Shown: positions 25,338 to 34,892 of the stretch, piece after piece
How the letters are laid out: each line of letters starts with the position of its first letter
Numbering within the stretch: the stretch's first letter is position 1
Virus record (IMG/VR): IMGVR_UViG_3300026097_000980
Coordinates: 91,509 to 155,508 of that record
Length of the DNA: 64,000 nt
Reading direction: 5' to 3' (one strand)
Source: a virus
Made by a program: the position numbers and the translations under genes
Notes under the pieces: model-generated
What the model was told of the DNA's origin: nothing
The model's input: the letters and a program-made list of their open reading frames with translations, nothing else
The model's database searches: none

Positions 25338-27689
25338 CTATAATTTACACGCTTCGCAATCTTCATCTTCTTCGAATCCAATAACACTGTGTCCGTTAGT
25401 TTGTATTTCTAATTTAGGTTGTTCTGTTGTGTTGAGAAGTTTATCTTCTTGTTTTGCACCGCTTTTGTTAATTAGACTGTAATAGAATGTTTTTAGTCCC
25501 CAATAGTGTGCCTGCATTAAATTTTTAGCAATCATGGTACTAGGAACTTTACCTCCTTCAAAGTAAGCAGGATTATAAAATGTATTGGTGCTAATACTCT
25601 GATCAACATACGCCGCCAAAACTGCCGCAGTTTTTATATACCCGACGCAGTCTGTCTGTTGCCACATCAACTGGTATTTCTTTTTAAGTTTATGATACTC
25701 GGGAACTACTTGTACAAACGACCCTGCTTTTGATTCTTTGGTTGAAATCAGTGCCATTGGCATTTCGATACCGTTAGTACTGTTAATAACAACTGAGCTT
25801 GACTCTACCGGAGCAATAGCTGTTAGTGTGGCATTATGAATTCCGTATTGTTTCATATCAGCTCGTAAAGTTTCCCAGTCAAGTTCTGGAGTAAAATCAA
25901 CCAAGTCGTTAACTCCCGGAGCGCGGCATTCCCAAGGAAACACTCCACGGCCGTACCGAGTCTTACTTGAATCTTTGCAAGCGCCTCTTTCTTTAGCAAG
26001 TTCGACACTGGCTTCGGTTAAGAAAAACGCTTGATGCTCCATCCATGTTTTTACTTCTTCTAGTGAATCTTGTTCGCCGTACTGTAAATTCCTCTTAGCA
26101 TGCCAATACGCAAGATTGGTAACACCGATGCCTAAAGGACGGATTTCGTCATTGCTTAATCGACTTTGGACACTTAAGAAGTCTTGATAGTCTAGGATAT
26201 TACACAAACTACGCTGTAAGATTCTACATGCCCTGCGCATGTCTTCCGGATTTCTAAAGGAACCCCAATTAATGCTTCCTAAGGTACACAACGCTATGCG
26301 TCCATCTTCATCGTCCAGGCGCTTAAATGGTTTTGTGGGCAGTAGAATCTCACAGCATAGGTTTGATTGGTAAATTGTGTGATACTCAGGATCAAAAGGA
26401 CCTTGATTCATCACATTGTCAATGAACACAAGATAAATGCGTCCAGTGTCAGTGCGTTCTTTCAGTATGCCTGAGCGGAACACTTCATCTGCTGAGATTG
26501 TTTTCTTTCTAATGTCTGTGCGCTTTTCATATTTTACGTACAGCCTTTCGAACTCCTCCGTGTTAGAATAAAATGCTTCGTACAGTTCAGGTACTTCATT
26601 AGGATCAAAGAATGTTATTTCTTTTTGTTCTTTAAATCTTCTCCAAAAGAATGCATTGAGGACGACACCATAGTCCATATGTCTGACTCGGGTTTCATCG
26701 GTTCCTTGATTATTTTTAAGAACAATAAGATCGTCAAACTGGTAATGCCAAATAGGATAAAACACTGTAGCACTTGCATTTCTAATCCCTCCTTGCGAGC
26801 AACTACGAAGATCACCAAACCACTTCTTAAGGAATGGGATCATACCTGTGTGCATAATCTCTCCGCCTCGAATAGGAGCACCTAGCGGACGAAGCCTACC
26901 AATTTCAAATCCAATACCTGCTCGCTTTGAAGCATACTTCGCCATCATTTCGCCTGACGCAAAAATACTATCAAGATCATCGTCCGAACGAATTAACACG
27001 CAAGAACTGAACTGTTTTGTTTTAGTACCAAGTCCGGCAAGCACAGGAGTGGCAAGGGTAAACAAGCCGTCCGAGGCACAGTTATAATACTCTTTGATTA
27101 ACTTCATTCTTGTGCGATTAGGTTCTTCACGATGCATAACGGTTGCGGCGGCAATCATATATCTAACTTGAGGCGTTTCGTATATGGTCTTAGTACTTCT
27201 GTTCTTGACTAGATACTTTTCAATCATCTGTTCAATTGCAGAATAGGAATAGTTCTCATCCTTTTCGTGATCGATGATTGTGTTCATACGATCCCAATCC
27301 TCTTCTGTGTACCACTCAAGAAGTTCAGGTGTGTACAATCCGACCTGGACGTTCTTTTTTACAATATCATACAGGCTCGGAACTTCGTATGAGCCGTATA
27401 CATCTTTGCGTAACATAGATAATCGCTGTTTGCCTGCGACATATTGATAGTTTGTATGGCCGACTCCTGGATTTGATTCTACATTAATAAGGTCGACGAT
27501 TGCTCTCAGTGTTATTTCGTCAATTTCTTTTGTGGTAATACCGTCATAAAAGTGCGGCTGTGCATTAATTTCGATCATGCTCTGACTTACGTCGGCAATT
27601 CCTTGACAAACTTTCGCTATCTGTGCCTGCCATTTTTCGACTGCTAATATTTCTTTCTTTCCGCTTCTTTTAATGACTGTGATTGACAT
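25338..27689 (-). CDS. nrdA: Ribonucleotide reductase class I, large subunit
   Basis: A 783-residue R1 subunit. It has an N-terminal ATP-cone-like region (MSITVIKRSGKKEILAVEKW), the catalytic core FSSCVLIRSDDDLDSIFASG, QSNLCCEILLP (radical Cys region N-x-C-x-E), ESSSVVINSTNGIEMPMALI, and the C-terminal redox pair CEACKL. Length and layout match class Ia enzymes. It starts the nrdA-nrdB-small ORF-grx group. Confidence 0.96.
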   Translation of the reverse strand: MSITVIKRSGKKEILAVEKWQAQIAKVCQGIADVSQSMIEINAQPHFYDGITTKEIDEITLRAIVDLINVESNPGVGHTNYQYVAGKQRLSMLRKDVYGSYEVPSLYDIVKKNVQVGLYTPELLEWYTEEDWDRMNTIIDHEKDENYSYSAIEQMIEKYLVKNRSTKTIYETPQVRYMIAAATVMHREEPNRTRMKLIKEYYNCASDGLFTLATPVLAGLGTKTKQFSSCVLIRSDDDLDSIFASGEMMAKYASKRAGIGFEIGRLRPLGAPIRGGEIMHTGMIPFLKKWFGDLRSCSQGGIRNASATVFYPIWHYQFDDLIVLKNNQGTDETRVRHMDYGVVLNAFFWRRFKEQKEITFFDPNEVPELYEAFYSNTEEFERLYVKYEKRTDIRKKTISADEVFRSGILKERTDTGRIYLVFIDNVMNQGPFDPEYHTIYQSNLCCEILLPTKPFKRLDDEDGRIALCTLGSINWGSFRNPEDMRRACRILQRSLCNILDYQDFLSVQSRLSNDEIRPLGIGVTNLAYWHAKRNLQYGEQDSLEEVKTWMEHQAFFLTEASVELAKERGACKDSSKTRYGRGVFPWECRAPGVNDLVDFTPELDWETLRADMKQYGIHNATLTAIAPVESSSVVINSTNGIEMPMALISTKESKAGSFVQVVPEYHKLKKKYQLMWQQTDCVGYIKTAAVLAAYVDQSISTNTFYNPAYFEGGKVPSTMIAKNLMQAHYWGLKTFYYSLINKSGAKQEDKLLNTTEQPKLEIQTNGHSVIGFEEDEDCEACKL

Positions 27690-27806
27690 ATCTTTCCTTA
27701 TTCTTGATTGAACTTGTGATACACATCAACTGAGATGATGCGTTCGAGTGTAGAAGTATGTATCCAAATTCAGGACTTCATTAAACATTTAGTTAATTTT
27801 TTGTAA

Positions 27807-29375
27807 TCAGCCGCCATATGTGACTGAGAACGCTAAAGTGCCCGGTAACGCTGATGACAACGGATTTCTGTACGTTAACAGTATTGTGTCTTGGCGAGAA
27901 CTGTCGTCGGCAATGTTGTTTCTTAGTGTAGCAGAAAATTCAAAATTTGTAAATATTGTAGGAGAACTTCCTCCTTCTATTACGTAATCATAGTCATCTG
28001 ATATGCTAACAACATTGTTATCTTCCACGGTCATAATAGTAAGACGACCTCGTCTTACTGATGTATCTAATGTAAGAGTATAATCTACATAGATATAACC
28101 GTTATCAGCTCCTAATGCTAAGAATGGTCTAGGACTTGGATCAAGGAATACTTCAGTTTTAATAACATTAGAAAATTCAGCAAAACTAGAACCAATTACT
28201 TCGGCTATTGCTCCAGTTCCTTCTCCGGTTGTAAGTCCTGCATTTTCTACTCTGTTTGATGTACAGTTGTACATCACGTTTTCTAGTGTGTCTCCGAAAT
28301 AAACTATTTCGCTTATAGGGTTAGCGGCAGACTGAGTTCCGTTTCCGCAATTTCTAAAGTCGGTGGTACGAATTGTTGTGCCACCGCCAGCGTTAAAATT
28401 TATTGCTCGTGTGTGTATCTCTTCAAATGTACAGTGATCGAAAATCCAATTATTGGTCTGTCCTGTTACACCATTTACATAGACACCGTCGTGTAAGTTA
28501 GTAAAGTTACAGGATTCAAAAGTTAATCTGGTTTGAAAATTATCTGTCTGTGTAATCTTAACAGCAAGATCGGAATCTTTAAAAGTACAATTATCAAAAA
28601 AGACATCAGTTACACTAACTCCGACAAGCTCGTTAGTCCAGTTTAGCATTCCGAACCTACTTTCTATCGGCCCTACGGCGTTTCCTAATGTATAATTTGA
28701 TTCGAACGTGACATTTTCAAATTTAGAATTTTGTAATCCAGACAGGTTCATTTGTCCGCCTGCGAAGTCTAAAGTTAGATTTGAAATTTGAACATTATTA
28801 GGTATGTTAGAACTGGTGAAATCTGCAAGTTCGTCGCCATCCTCGGTAATAAAAAACACACTGTTCCCGCCGAATCTTAAAAAAGTGTTCTGTTCAGTTT
28901 CTCCTCTTAGGATAACGTTGGAAGGAATATTTAGAGTTTGTGTAAAAAGGTATTCTCCATTCGGAACTATTAAAACTTTTCTAAGATCAGTGTTAGTGCT
29001 TCTAAATAATTGTGTGAATGCGTTTTCGAAAGCTTGAGTACTATCAGTGGATCCATCATTGACTGCTCCGAAATCAGCAACACTTACATACTCGTCTAGT
29101 TTATTCTGCAAGCTTCTCGAAGTAGAAAGACTTATTCCACTTACATTTCTTCCGTACTGATAACTTGCCGCTAATTCTAAGAGATTATCATTTTCAGTAA
29201 CAATTTTAGTGTTTCCGACATATGGAGCGCCTTCTGCTACACTGCCATTTCCTATAAACAATTCCTGAGAATCAATTGCCCAGGCGATCTCACCTGAACT
29301 TAATTGAGGAATGCCGTTATTGTTATTTTTAAGACCTCGTCTTACCTGAATTTTTGAGATTTGAACCACTGCCAC
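27807..29375 (-). CDS. Pectate-lyase-fold tail spike
   Basis: A 522-residue protein. The N-terminal MAVVQISKIQVRRGLKNNNN and GEIAWAIDSQELFIGNG are a typical virion-attachment domain of marine T4-like tail proteins. SVADFGAVNDGSTDSTQAFE opens a right-handed beta-helix (pectin-lyase fold, about 95-420), seen as stacked strands SNVILRGET, ISNLTLDF, FENVTFES, FDNCTFKD. A C-terminal sandwich follows. It would bind or cleave host surface polysaccharide. The start is GTG with AGGAG upstream and a late-type box at 29408. Confidence 0.85.
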   Translation of the reverse strand: MAVVQISKIQVRRGLKNNNNGIPQLSSGEIAWAIDSQELFIGNGSVAEGAPYVGNTKIVTENDNLLELAASYQYGRNVSGISLSTSRSLQNKLDEYVSVADFGAVNDGSTDSTQAFENAFTQLFRSTNTDLRKVLIVPNGEYLFTQTLNIPSNVILRGETEQNTFLRFGGNSVFFITEDGDELADFTSSNIPNNVQISNLTLDFAGGQMNLSGLQNSKFENVTFESNYTLGNAVGPIESRFGMLNWTNELVGVSVTDVFFDNCTFKDSDLAVKITQTDNFQTRLTFESCNFTNLHDGVYVNGVTGQTNNWIFDHCTFEEIHTRAINFNAGGGTTIRTTDFRNCGNGTQSAANPISEIVYFGDTLENVMYNCTSNRVENAGLTTGEGTGAIAEVIGSSFAEFSNVIKTEVFLDPSPRPFLALGADNGYIYVDYTLTLDTSVRRGRLTIMTVEDNNVVSISDDYDYVIEGGSSPTIFTNFEFSATLRNNIADDSSRQDTILLTYRNPLSSALPGTLAFSVTYGG

Positions 29376-29407
29376 TTTGGCACACTCCTAATTGATATTA
29401 TCCAAAG

Positions 29408-29415
29408 TATTTATG
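29408..29415 (-). promoter_or_regulatory. Late-type box CATAAATA upstream of the tail spike
   Basis: Minus-strand CATAAATA about 33 bases before the GTG start at 29375, leaving room for the AGGAG site. Confidence 0.4.
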
Positions 29416-30127
29416 TGATTCTGTAGTACTGTTCGACTCGCTTACACCACTCTTCAGTCCAGTAATCAAAGTGTTCAGGCTCAAGGACAAATTCTTGATA
29501 TTGCGGATCTCCCCATTTACCTGGTTCAACTTCAGGTGGACGAACACACATAAGCACAACACCTTTGCGAATATTTGTACCATGCACTTCATTATGCGCT
29601 AATGCATATGCCGTTAGTTGTAAAAAGTAATCATTAATCCATTCTCTTTTTTTAGGTTTGTTAGATTGTTTGAAGTCGAGAATAGCTTCGTCACCGTTAT
29701 GCAACCCCACACAGTCAGTGGTACCAGCGTAAAGCTCTGGAAAATATAAAGGAACTTCTGAACCCCATACTTCTGAGATAGCAGGGAATCCAACTTCGAT
29801 GACTTTCTTTGCCATGTTTAGACTTTGTTGAGCATACGGATTGCTCACGCTTTCTTTAAGTTCGTCGCCTTTGATGTAGTTTTCAAGATAAGTGTGCATA
29901 CGAGTTCCGCGACTGGCAGCTTCTGTAGTAATCTGCTGTGCTTTCTGTTCGCCTACACGTTTACGCCATGCTTGAAGTGCTTGTCTTTGTTCTTCAGGTT
30001 TAGTCTTATCTAAGATAGTTGTTACTGAAGGAACTCGACTGCCATCCGGGCATTGATATAATCTTTTACCTTGGGAGTCATCACGAGAGAGATTGAAGTA
30101 TTGAAATTTATTTTTTAATAAGCTCAT
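29411..30127 (-). CDS. PD-(D/E)XK nuclease, RecB/MGME1-like
   Basis: A 238-residue nuclease. The core AGTTDCVGLHNGDEAILDFK has the catalytic Asp (TTDCVG) and D-x-K (LDFKQS), followed by QLTAYALAHNEVHG as in RecB-family motif III. Upstream are GTRMHTYLENYIKG and SEVPLYFPELY. T4-like marine phages carry this exonuclease, probably for host DNA breakdown or recombination. The ATG at 30127 lies on the predicted transcription start of its promoter, so the message should be leaderless. Confidence 0.85.
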   Translation of the reverse strand: MSLLKNKFQYFNLSRDDSQGKRLYQCPDGSRVPSVTTILDKTKPEEQRQALQAWRKRVGEQKAQQITTEAASRGTRMHTYLENYIKGDELKESVSNPYAQQSLNMAKKVIEVGFPAISEVWGSEVPLYFPELYAGTTDCVGLHNGDEAILDFKQSNKPKKREWINDYFLQLTAYALAHNEVHGTNIRKGVVLMCVRPPEVEPGKWGDPQYQEFVLEPEHFDYWTEEWCKRVEQYYRIT

Positions 30128-30133
30128 CAAACA

Positions 30134-30162
30134 AGTATACTTGCTCTTTGTACCGTTGTCAA
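30134..30162 (-). promoter_or_regulatory. Sigma70-type promoter, start on the ATG
   Basis: TTGACA-N17-TATACT on the minus strand; six bases separate the -10 from the ATG of the nuclease gene, so transcription should start at the start codon. Confidence 0.75.
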
Positions 30163-30163
30163 G

Positions 30164-31261
30164 TTAATTTTCAATTAATTTTTCCCAGGGTACATCTTTA
30201 CTACCGAAATGTCCGTAAACACAATTGGCACTGTACTGAGTAAAATTAAACATATTAAATTGTCTAATGATACCAAGTGGTGTAAGATCAAATTGTTCAA
30301 TCCAATTAAGTATACTCGCGTCGGCGCCGTCGCTGTCAACATATATGCTAACTGGATCTTTTACTCCAATAGCATAACCTAACTGTATAGTACAACTGTT
30401 ACAAAAACCTTTTGCTACAGCGTTTTTAGCTAACCAGCGAGCCATGTATGCCGCACTTCGATCTACTTTGGTAGGATCTTTTCCACTAAACGCACCGCCA
30501 CCGTGACGAGCATAGCCGCCGTAAGTGTCTACAATAATCTTACGACCGGTAACACCTGCATCGCCATCCGGGCCACCTACTACAAAATTGCCTGTTGGGT
30601 TAAGATATAATTTTGTAACACCTTCTTGATATAATCCTCCAAGTTCTTCTATAATTGCAAGATTAGCTAAACCAAGTGCTTCTAATTTTTTACCTTCGGC
30701 ATGCTGTGTGCTTACAACCACGGCTGTAGCCACACTAGGCTTTCCGTCTACATATTTAATAGATACCTGTGACTTGGCATCTGGACCTAGTATATCTAAA
30801 TTAGATAAACGCTTGTTATCTAAATTTTTAAGTATTTCGTGACTGTAATGGATAGGTGCTGGCATATAACTTGACGTTTCGTTACAGGCATACCCGAACA
30901 TTAGTCCTTGATCGCCTGCTCCGAAGTTGTCTGTGCCTAACCCAATGTCTCCACTTTGCTTGTGTAAATGATTGTGTACTGTTAATTGGTTCCAATGAAA
31001 TCCTTGTTGTTCGTAACCGATTTCTTTGACCTTGTCTCGCACTAACTGCTCAACTTCGTCAGTAGTTAGATTGAAGTTTTTAACTTCTCCCGCTAGGCAA
31101 ACATAGTTTGTAGTTACAAGAGTTTCGCATGCTACTCTGGTAGTTTCATCACCCGCTTGCAATGCCGCATCTAAGATTGCATCTGAAATCTGATCAGCAA
31201 CTTTATCAGGATGTCCGGAGCTCACTGACTCGCTTGTAAATATAAAGTTATCTTTATTCAT
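30164..31261 (-). CDS. metK: S-adenosylmethionine synthetase
   Basis: A 365-residue enzyme that makes SAM from ATP and methionine. FTSESVSSGHPDKVADQISD, FGAGDQGLMFGYACNET, FVVGGPDGDAGVTGRKIIVD and YGGYARHGGGAFSGKDPTKV are the family signatures (methionine site, P-loop-like, active-site loop). It is slightly shorter than cellular MetK (about 380). With ahcY it could sustain methylation while recycling SAH. Confidence 0.96.
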   Translation of the reverse strand: MNKDNFIFTSESVSSGHPDKVADQISDAILDAALQAGDETTRVACETLVTTNYVCLAGEVKNFNLTTDEVEQLVRDKVKEIGYEQQGFHWNQLTVHNHLHKQSGDIGLGTDNFGAGDQGLMFGYACNETSSYMPAPIHYSHEILKNLDNKRLSNLDILGPDAKSQVSIKYVDGKPSVATAVVVSTQHAEGKKLEALGLANLAIIEELGGLYQEGVTKLYLNPTGNFVVGGPDGDAGVTGRKIIVDTYGGYARHGGGAFSGKDPTKVDRSAAYMARWLAKNAVAKGFCNSCTIQLGYAIGVKDPVSIYVDSDGADASILNWIEQFDLTPLGIIRQFNMFNFTQYSANCVYGHFGSKDVPWEKLIEN

Positions 31262-31284
31262 ATATGTAGTTATTCGTTTGCTTA

Positions 31285-31644
31285 TTAGGAAAGATTTTTT
31301 TCGGCGTTTGATGCGGCGATCTGATCAACAGCATCTTGGCTGTCGTCGCCATCTGAAGTTCGTTTTTCTTTTCCGACACCCGGAACATTTAGTTCAATAC
31401 CACTGCCGTCATAGTTTTTTGTAAGATTTTTTATAACTTTCCCTTCATCGCTATTAAAAATAGCGTCGAAGGTTTCATAATCCATAGTAACATAGATTTC
31501 GTTGTTTGCGAGGAAGTCAGTCAGCGCACCGTAGTTTATCTTAGCTGGGGAAGTTCTGTAAGATGACTTTGAAATGTAATTTTTCAAGACAGTAGCAAGA
31601 ACACTTATAATGTGTTCTTGGTTTGAAAATTCAAACAGCTTCAT
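31285..31644 (-). CDS. Conserved phage hypothetical protein (MKLFEFSN N-terminus)
   Basis: A 119-residue protein with MKLFEFSNQEHIISVLATVL, then ALTDFLANNEIYVTMDYETF and an acidic tail (SDGDDSQDAVDQ). The N-terminal hydrophobic-acidic leader resembles the MRAFEF family here. It overlaps the next upstream gene by four bases. Possibly a prohead-core or virion protein; unassigned. Confidence 0.6.
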   Translation of the reverse strand: MKLFEFSNQEHIISVLATVLKNYISKSSYRTSPAKINYGALTDFLANNEIYVTMDYETFDAIFNSDEGKVIKNLTKNYDGSGIELNVPGVGKEKRTSDGDDSQDAVDQIAASNAEKNLS

Positions 31645-32711
31645 CCAGCTAAAATTCCTAACATTCTGCTAGAACGCTCGATGCTTTCTCTCTTTGCTCT
31701 GCCCTCTGCTTCACTGCCACCTACTGCTGGTTCCGAAGTCCCAAAATCATCTTCTTCAGGCTCTAATTCATCTAAATCCAAAGGACCTTCATCTTCTGGT
31801 TCTTCCTGAGGTTCGTCGCCTAGCATATCAGTTGGAGCTGATTCTCCCGATAGTACCAAAAGTGCATTATGTAAATCCATTCTGGTAGTCTTAAGATGAT
31901 CTAATGCATCAGAAATTGCAGGTGATACCGACTCAATGAAGTCTTTTGCTTCTTGATAACCCATTTCTTCGCGGATGGAATCGCCTAGTTGTAGTAAAGT
32001 TTCATTTTCCATACCACTAAGTTCGTCAATCCAGCGATCCACTCTATCAACCATTGTTTTTGCAGTTACAATTGCAGAAGCCTGTTGTACTTCACCTTCT
32101 GCTACTACACTGTTATTATTTTCTATACTATCCATCATATCATCCATCGGGTCGTCATCGTATTCTTGTCTAAAATCAAAATCATCATTTTCGTATTCTA
32201 TTACTGCCTGAAAATCATCTTCAAGATCCTGTAAGAGATTATCGAATCCCCTTCTTGGTTCTTCGCCATCATCGCCTGAATATTCATATGCCACAGCTTC
32301 TATTGCGGCCTCAACATCACCTTGTTCTAGGTGACGAATCACTGTTTCAGGATTTACATCACCGTAGGCACGATAATCATCGTTGGCTTTTTGGTCAAAC
32401 TTTTTTAGTAGTTCACGGACCATATTTTCATCAACGTCCTGTCCTTCAGCAACCTGTTCCTCTCTCTCAGCAAGTTCGGCATTGATAGCATCAAGCATCC
32501 ACTGTGCTTGAAGATAATTTTCATTTTGTAAATCTTCATTAAATTTGCTATTTGATCTAAAATTATGTAACTGTGTACGTAATTTATTTCTAGAATCTTC
32601 TAATTGCGGATCGGAGAACGACTCAAAATTAATTTTTTTACCGAAAGTTTTAGCCATACTTTCGTTAATTTTTTTCGAAGTGTTCTTTGAAAAAATTTCT
32701 TTTGTTATCAT
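31641..32711 (-). CDS. Acidic coiled phage protein, possible scaffold
   Basis: A 356-residue, very acidic helical protein: an N-terminal MAKTFGKKINFESFSDPQLE, then RNKLRTQLHNFRSNSKFNED and long Glu/Asp-rich helices ending in a Pro/Glu/Asp segment and ERSSRMLGILAG. The composition is scaffold-like, and similar proteins occur in T4-like marine phages from memory. It overlaps both neighbours. Confidence 0.6.
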   Translation of the reverse strand: MITKEIFSKNTSKKINESMAKTFGKKINFESFSDPQLEDSRNKLRTQLHNFRSNSKFNEDLQNENYLQAQWMLDAINAELAEREEQVAEGQDVDENMVRELLKKFDQKANDDYRAYGDVNPETVIRHLEQGDVEAAIEAVAYEYSGDDGEEPRRGFDNLLQDLEDDFQAVIEYENDDFDFRQEYDDDPMDDMMDSIENNNSVVAEGEVQQASAIVTAKTMVDRVDRWIDELSGMENETLLQLGDSIREEMGYQEAKDFIESVSPAISDALDHLKTTRMDLHNALLVLSGESAPTDMLGDEPQEEPEDEGPLDLDELEPEEDDFGTSEPAVGGSEAEGRAKRESIERSSRMLGILAG

Positions 32712-33160
32712 AATAAAATTTCCAACTGTCTTTTATTTAGTGAATTTTTAACTAAATTTTCTATTTTTTGTTTTGTAAGATCTAAACGGATTTTTGCTTC
32801 TTGATATCTCGATTCGAATATTTCAGCGTCATAATATTTTCTCTGACCAAGTTTTTCTTTGTGATGTTTCGCAAAAATTTTTGTTTCGATTAACCAGTGT
32901 CCGTATTCTTGATCTAATCCGTACAATTGTTGTTGTTTCTGTGCGTTGGCTTTGAAAAAAACGTATTCTGCAAGTGCAAGTGCAGTATCATTTAAAAATA
33001 TGTTATCGTATAATGTTTTATTTTTAAAAATGATTTTTTTTCTTTTATTTTTTTGAACTATTTTAATTTCGCCTAGCTGAATACCTTCATTAATTTTTTT
33101 AGGAATTAATTTATTACTTGTTTTAATGATCTGATTAAGTTTTTTGTCAAGATCGTTCAT
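32708..33160 (-). CDS. Basic hypothetical protein
   Basis: A 150-residue Lys-rich protein (KIVQKNKRKKIIFKNK) with a helical C-terminus (SRYQEAKIRLDLTKQKIENL). YNIFLNDTALALAEYVFFKA is a central helix. It has no recognisable motif and is coupled by a four-base overlap to the acidic gene downstream. The basic/acidic pairing may mean the two products interact. Confidence 0.6.
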   Translation of the reverse strand: MNDLDKKLNQIIKTSNKLIPKKINEGIQLGEIKIVQKNKRKKIIFKNKTLYDNIFLNDTALALAEYVFFKANAQKQQQLYGLDQEYGHWLIETKIFAKHHKEKLGQRKYYDAEIFESRYQEAKIRLDLTKQKIENLVKNSLNKRQLEILL

Positions 33161-33191
33161 GATCTTGTATTTAAAAAAAGAAAAGGACTTC

Positions 33192-33434
33192 TTAGCCCAT
33201 TTTGAGTAGTATGGTAACTACAATTGACAGCACACCAGCTACCACAGTACCTGCTGTACCAATGATTACTTTGCTTAGGCTTTTTTGTCCGGTGATGATG
33301 TCGTCGTGAATGTCATCTACTTTGGTTTCGAGGGTTGTTAAGCGGTTGTCTAACTGCTCATAACGAAGGGCACACAAATCAACATGTGCTTCTAGACTTT
33401 CTTTTTCTAATGATGTAGGCTGTTTAGTTGCCAT
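33192..33434 (-). CDS. Small tail-anchored membrane protein
   Basis: An 80-residue protein: a helical coiled part (EKESLEAHVDLCALRYEQLD, then TTLETKVDDIHDDI) followed by one C-terminal membrane segment (VIIGTAGTVVAGVLSIVVTI). The layout resembles XhlA/hemolysin-type phage membrane proteins that assist lysis. The function is inferred only from topology. Confidence 0.65.
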   Translation of the reverse strand: MATKQPTSLEKESLEAHVDLCALRYEQLDNRLTTLETKVDDIHDDIITGQKSLSKVIIGTAGTVVAGVLSIVVTILLKMG

Positions 33435-33529
33435 CTTATCTCCGTTTATCTCGCTCCGAGATGAATAAAGTAAACTCTTGGTTGGCCTTTATTGAGTTGT
33501 TCTAAGATGCCTTGTTTGCCTATATGTGT

Positions 33530-33853
33530 TTATTTATCTTCTTGCTTTAAATTCTGATTGATCTCGCGAAGTTCTTCGCTGATTTCTTTTAGATTGTTTG
33601 CTGTATTTAATAAGAGATTACTTAATCGTGCCAGTTTAAATATTGCCCACCACCACCAATACACAGCAACAGCGAAAAATGCAATGCCGCCGATAACAAC
33701 AGCACGATTCCAACCTTCAGTCCAGCCGATCATGTCTATAAAAAATATACCGGCTAATGCAATTAGTGGAACAGTCCAGCCAGCATACGCCCACCAACGA
33801 ACTTCTCTGTTGGTAGTAGAATAGAAATTTTTAAACCGTTCTAAGTTGATCAT
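33530..33853 (-). CDS. Two-helix membrane protein with coiled C-terminus
   Basis: A 107-residue protein with membrane segments WTVPLIALAGIFFIDMIGW and VVIGGIAFFAVAVYWWWWAI, and a C-terminal coil (NTANNLKEISEELREINQNL). Together with the tail-anchored protein just downstream it could form a holin/accessory pair, but this is speculative. A TTTAAATA box lies five bases before the ATG. Confidence 0.65.
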   Translation of the reverse strand: MINLERFKNFYSTTNREVRWWAYAGWTVPLIALAGIFFIDMIGWTEGWNRAVVIGGIAFFAVAVYWWWWAIFKLARLSNLLLNTANNLKEISEELREINQNLKQEDK

Positions 33854-33858
33854 ACTAA

Positions 33859-33866
33859 TATTTAAA
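33859..33866 (-). promoter_or_regulatory. Late-type box TTTAAATA, 5 nt from ATG
   Basis: Minus-strand TTTAAATA followed by TTAGT and ATG at 33853; predicted leaderless. Confidence 0.4.
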
Positions 33867-33889
33867 TTTTTTTGTAAAAAAAGAAAACA

Positions 33890-34282
33890 CTAGGCTTTAA
33901 TATGAACCCAGGTGTTAGACGCTTCGCCGATGGTTATAAATGCAGGCGGTGAGAAATCTACAGTATCGTCGAGCCCTTCTATAATGGGAACACCTTGTAG
34001 GTCTTTTATAAGTAAACCGGCTTCTCCGTCTTCGTCAAGAAAAAACCCATTCTGTTCTGTGTTGAATTCCCAGATCCAGTGAGCGGCTTTTCCTCTGTTC
34101 GCAACCGGAACTGTGCCAGTATGTTTTACAGGATCGACTATCCAATCTATATTACTGCGAAGCCCTATCGTTTGAATTAGAGCGTTGAGATTAGACTGTT
34201 GAAGCTTCTGATAATCAGATTGAGGACGCAGATTATCTGTTCTAGTTATGTCTACTAATGTAATAATCTCAAAAGTCTGCAT
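33890..34282 (-). CDS. Conserved phage hypothetical protein (MQTFEIIT N-terminus)
   Basis: A 130-residue beta-rich protein: MQTFEIITLVDITRTDNLRP, SNIDWIVDPVKHTGTVPVAN, HWIWEFNTEQNGFFLDEDGE. I recall similar proteins near structural genes in T4-like marine phages. A GTAAATA box with AAGGTC lies just before the ATG. Function unknown. Confidence 0.6.
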   Translation of the reverse strand: MQTFEIITLVDITRTDNLRPQSDYQKLQQSNLNALIQTIGLRSNIDWIVDPVKHTGTVPVANRGKAAHWIWEFNTEQNGFFLDEDGEAGLLIKDLQGVPIIEGLDDTVDFSPPAFITIGEASNTWVHIKA

Positions 34283-34300
34283 GACCTTTATTTACGTCAT

Positions 34301-34328
34301 AAAAAAAGGGCAATAAAATTATTGCCCT
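34301..34328 (-). terminator. Terminator after the abundant small structural gene
   Basis: GGGCAATAA/TTATTGCCC stem followed by TTTTTTT on the minus strand. Confidence 0.75.
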
Positions 34329-34351
34329 TCTTCGTAATAGTTTAAAAACTA

Positions 34352-34798
34352 TTAAGCGAAAGTACCGCCAGTAAGTGTGACTTCAGTGATAGCCACGTCG
34401 TCAGCTGACTGACCTAGTGCAGAAGCAACTGCTTCTTCCATGCTTTCGAAAGTAGTGTTTCCAGTATCGTCTGTACCACCGTATGCAGAAGCACCACGTC
34501 CGCCTCTGTTTACTGTGTTTGCATTGACAATTACAGTAATAAAGTTAGAAGCCGGAACACCAATGTAATAAACTTCAGCAAAGCCTTGAACTGCATTGAT
34601 AATCTTTTGAAGATTTGAGTTTGCAGCCGCTGGTGTAGTAGTTTCGTCTACTGCTGTAGAAACAATTTTAAGAGCTGTAAGTTGTGGTGTACCAAAACGA
34701 GTGTATGGTCCAACACCTGAAGCTCCGTCGCCTAAAATTTTACGGTTGTTAGCACCGAGGGTAGTTGATCCTACCACTGTTGAATATAGATCTGCCAT
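34352..34798 (-). CDS. Probable small virion protein, own late promoter and terminator
   Basis: A 148-residue Ala/Thr/Gly-rich protein: MADLYSTVVGSTTLGANNRK, FGTPQLTALKIVSTAVDETT, NTVNRGGRGASAYGGTDDTG. The composition (no Cys, no Trp, rich in small residues) suits an abundant capsid or tail accessory protein. It is the only gene here with its own GCTAAATA box, strong AGGAG-type site and strong terminator, which suggests high independent late expression. Family not recognised. Confidence 0.6.
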   Translation of the reverse strand: MADLYSTVVGSTTLGANNRKILGDGASGVGPYTRFGTPQLTALKIVSTAVDETTTPAAANSNLQKIINAVQGFAEVYYIGVPASNFITVIVNANTVNRGGRGASAYGGTDDTGNTTFESMEEAVASALGQSADDVAITEVTLTGGTFA

Positions 34799-34846
34799 GA
34801 TATTTCTCCTTCTCTTATCATTAGCCTCGCTCAGAGACTGGCATAG

Positions 34847-34854
34847 TATTTAGC
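34847..34854 (-). promoter_or_regulatory. Late-type box GCTAAATA
   Basis: Minus-strand GCTAAATA, 48 bases before the ATG at 34798, which has a GAGAAGGAGAAAT ribosome site. Confidence 0.55.
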
Positions 34855-34892
34855 AATTTTGTAATATTTCAAGGAGATAGGTTTGTTTTTGA

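Noticed and set aside
27690-27806. NrdR boxes upstream of nrdA
   Set aside because: No pair of 16-base NrdR-type sequences at the right spacing could be seen in the 117-base leader.
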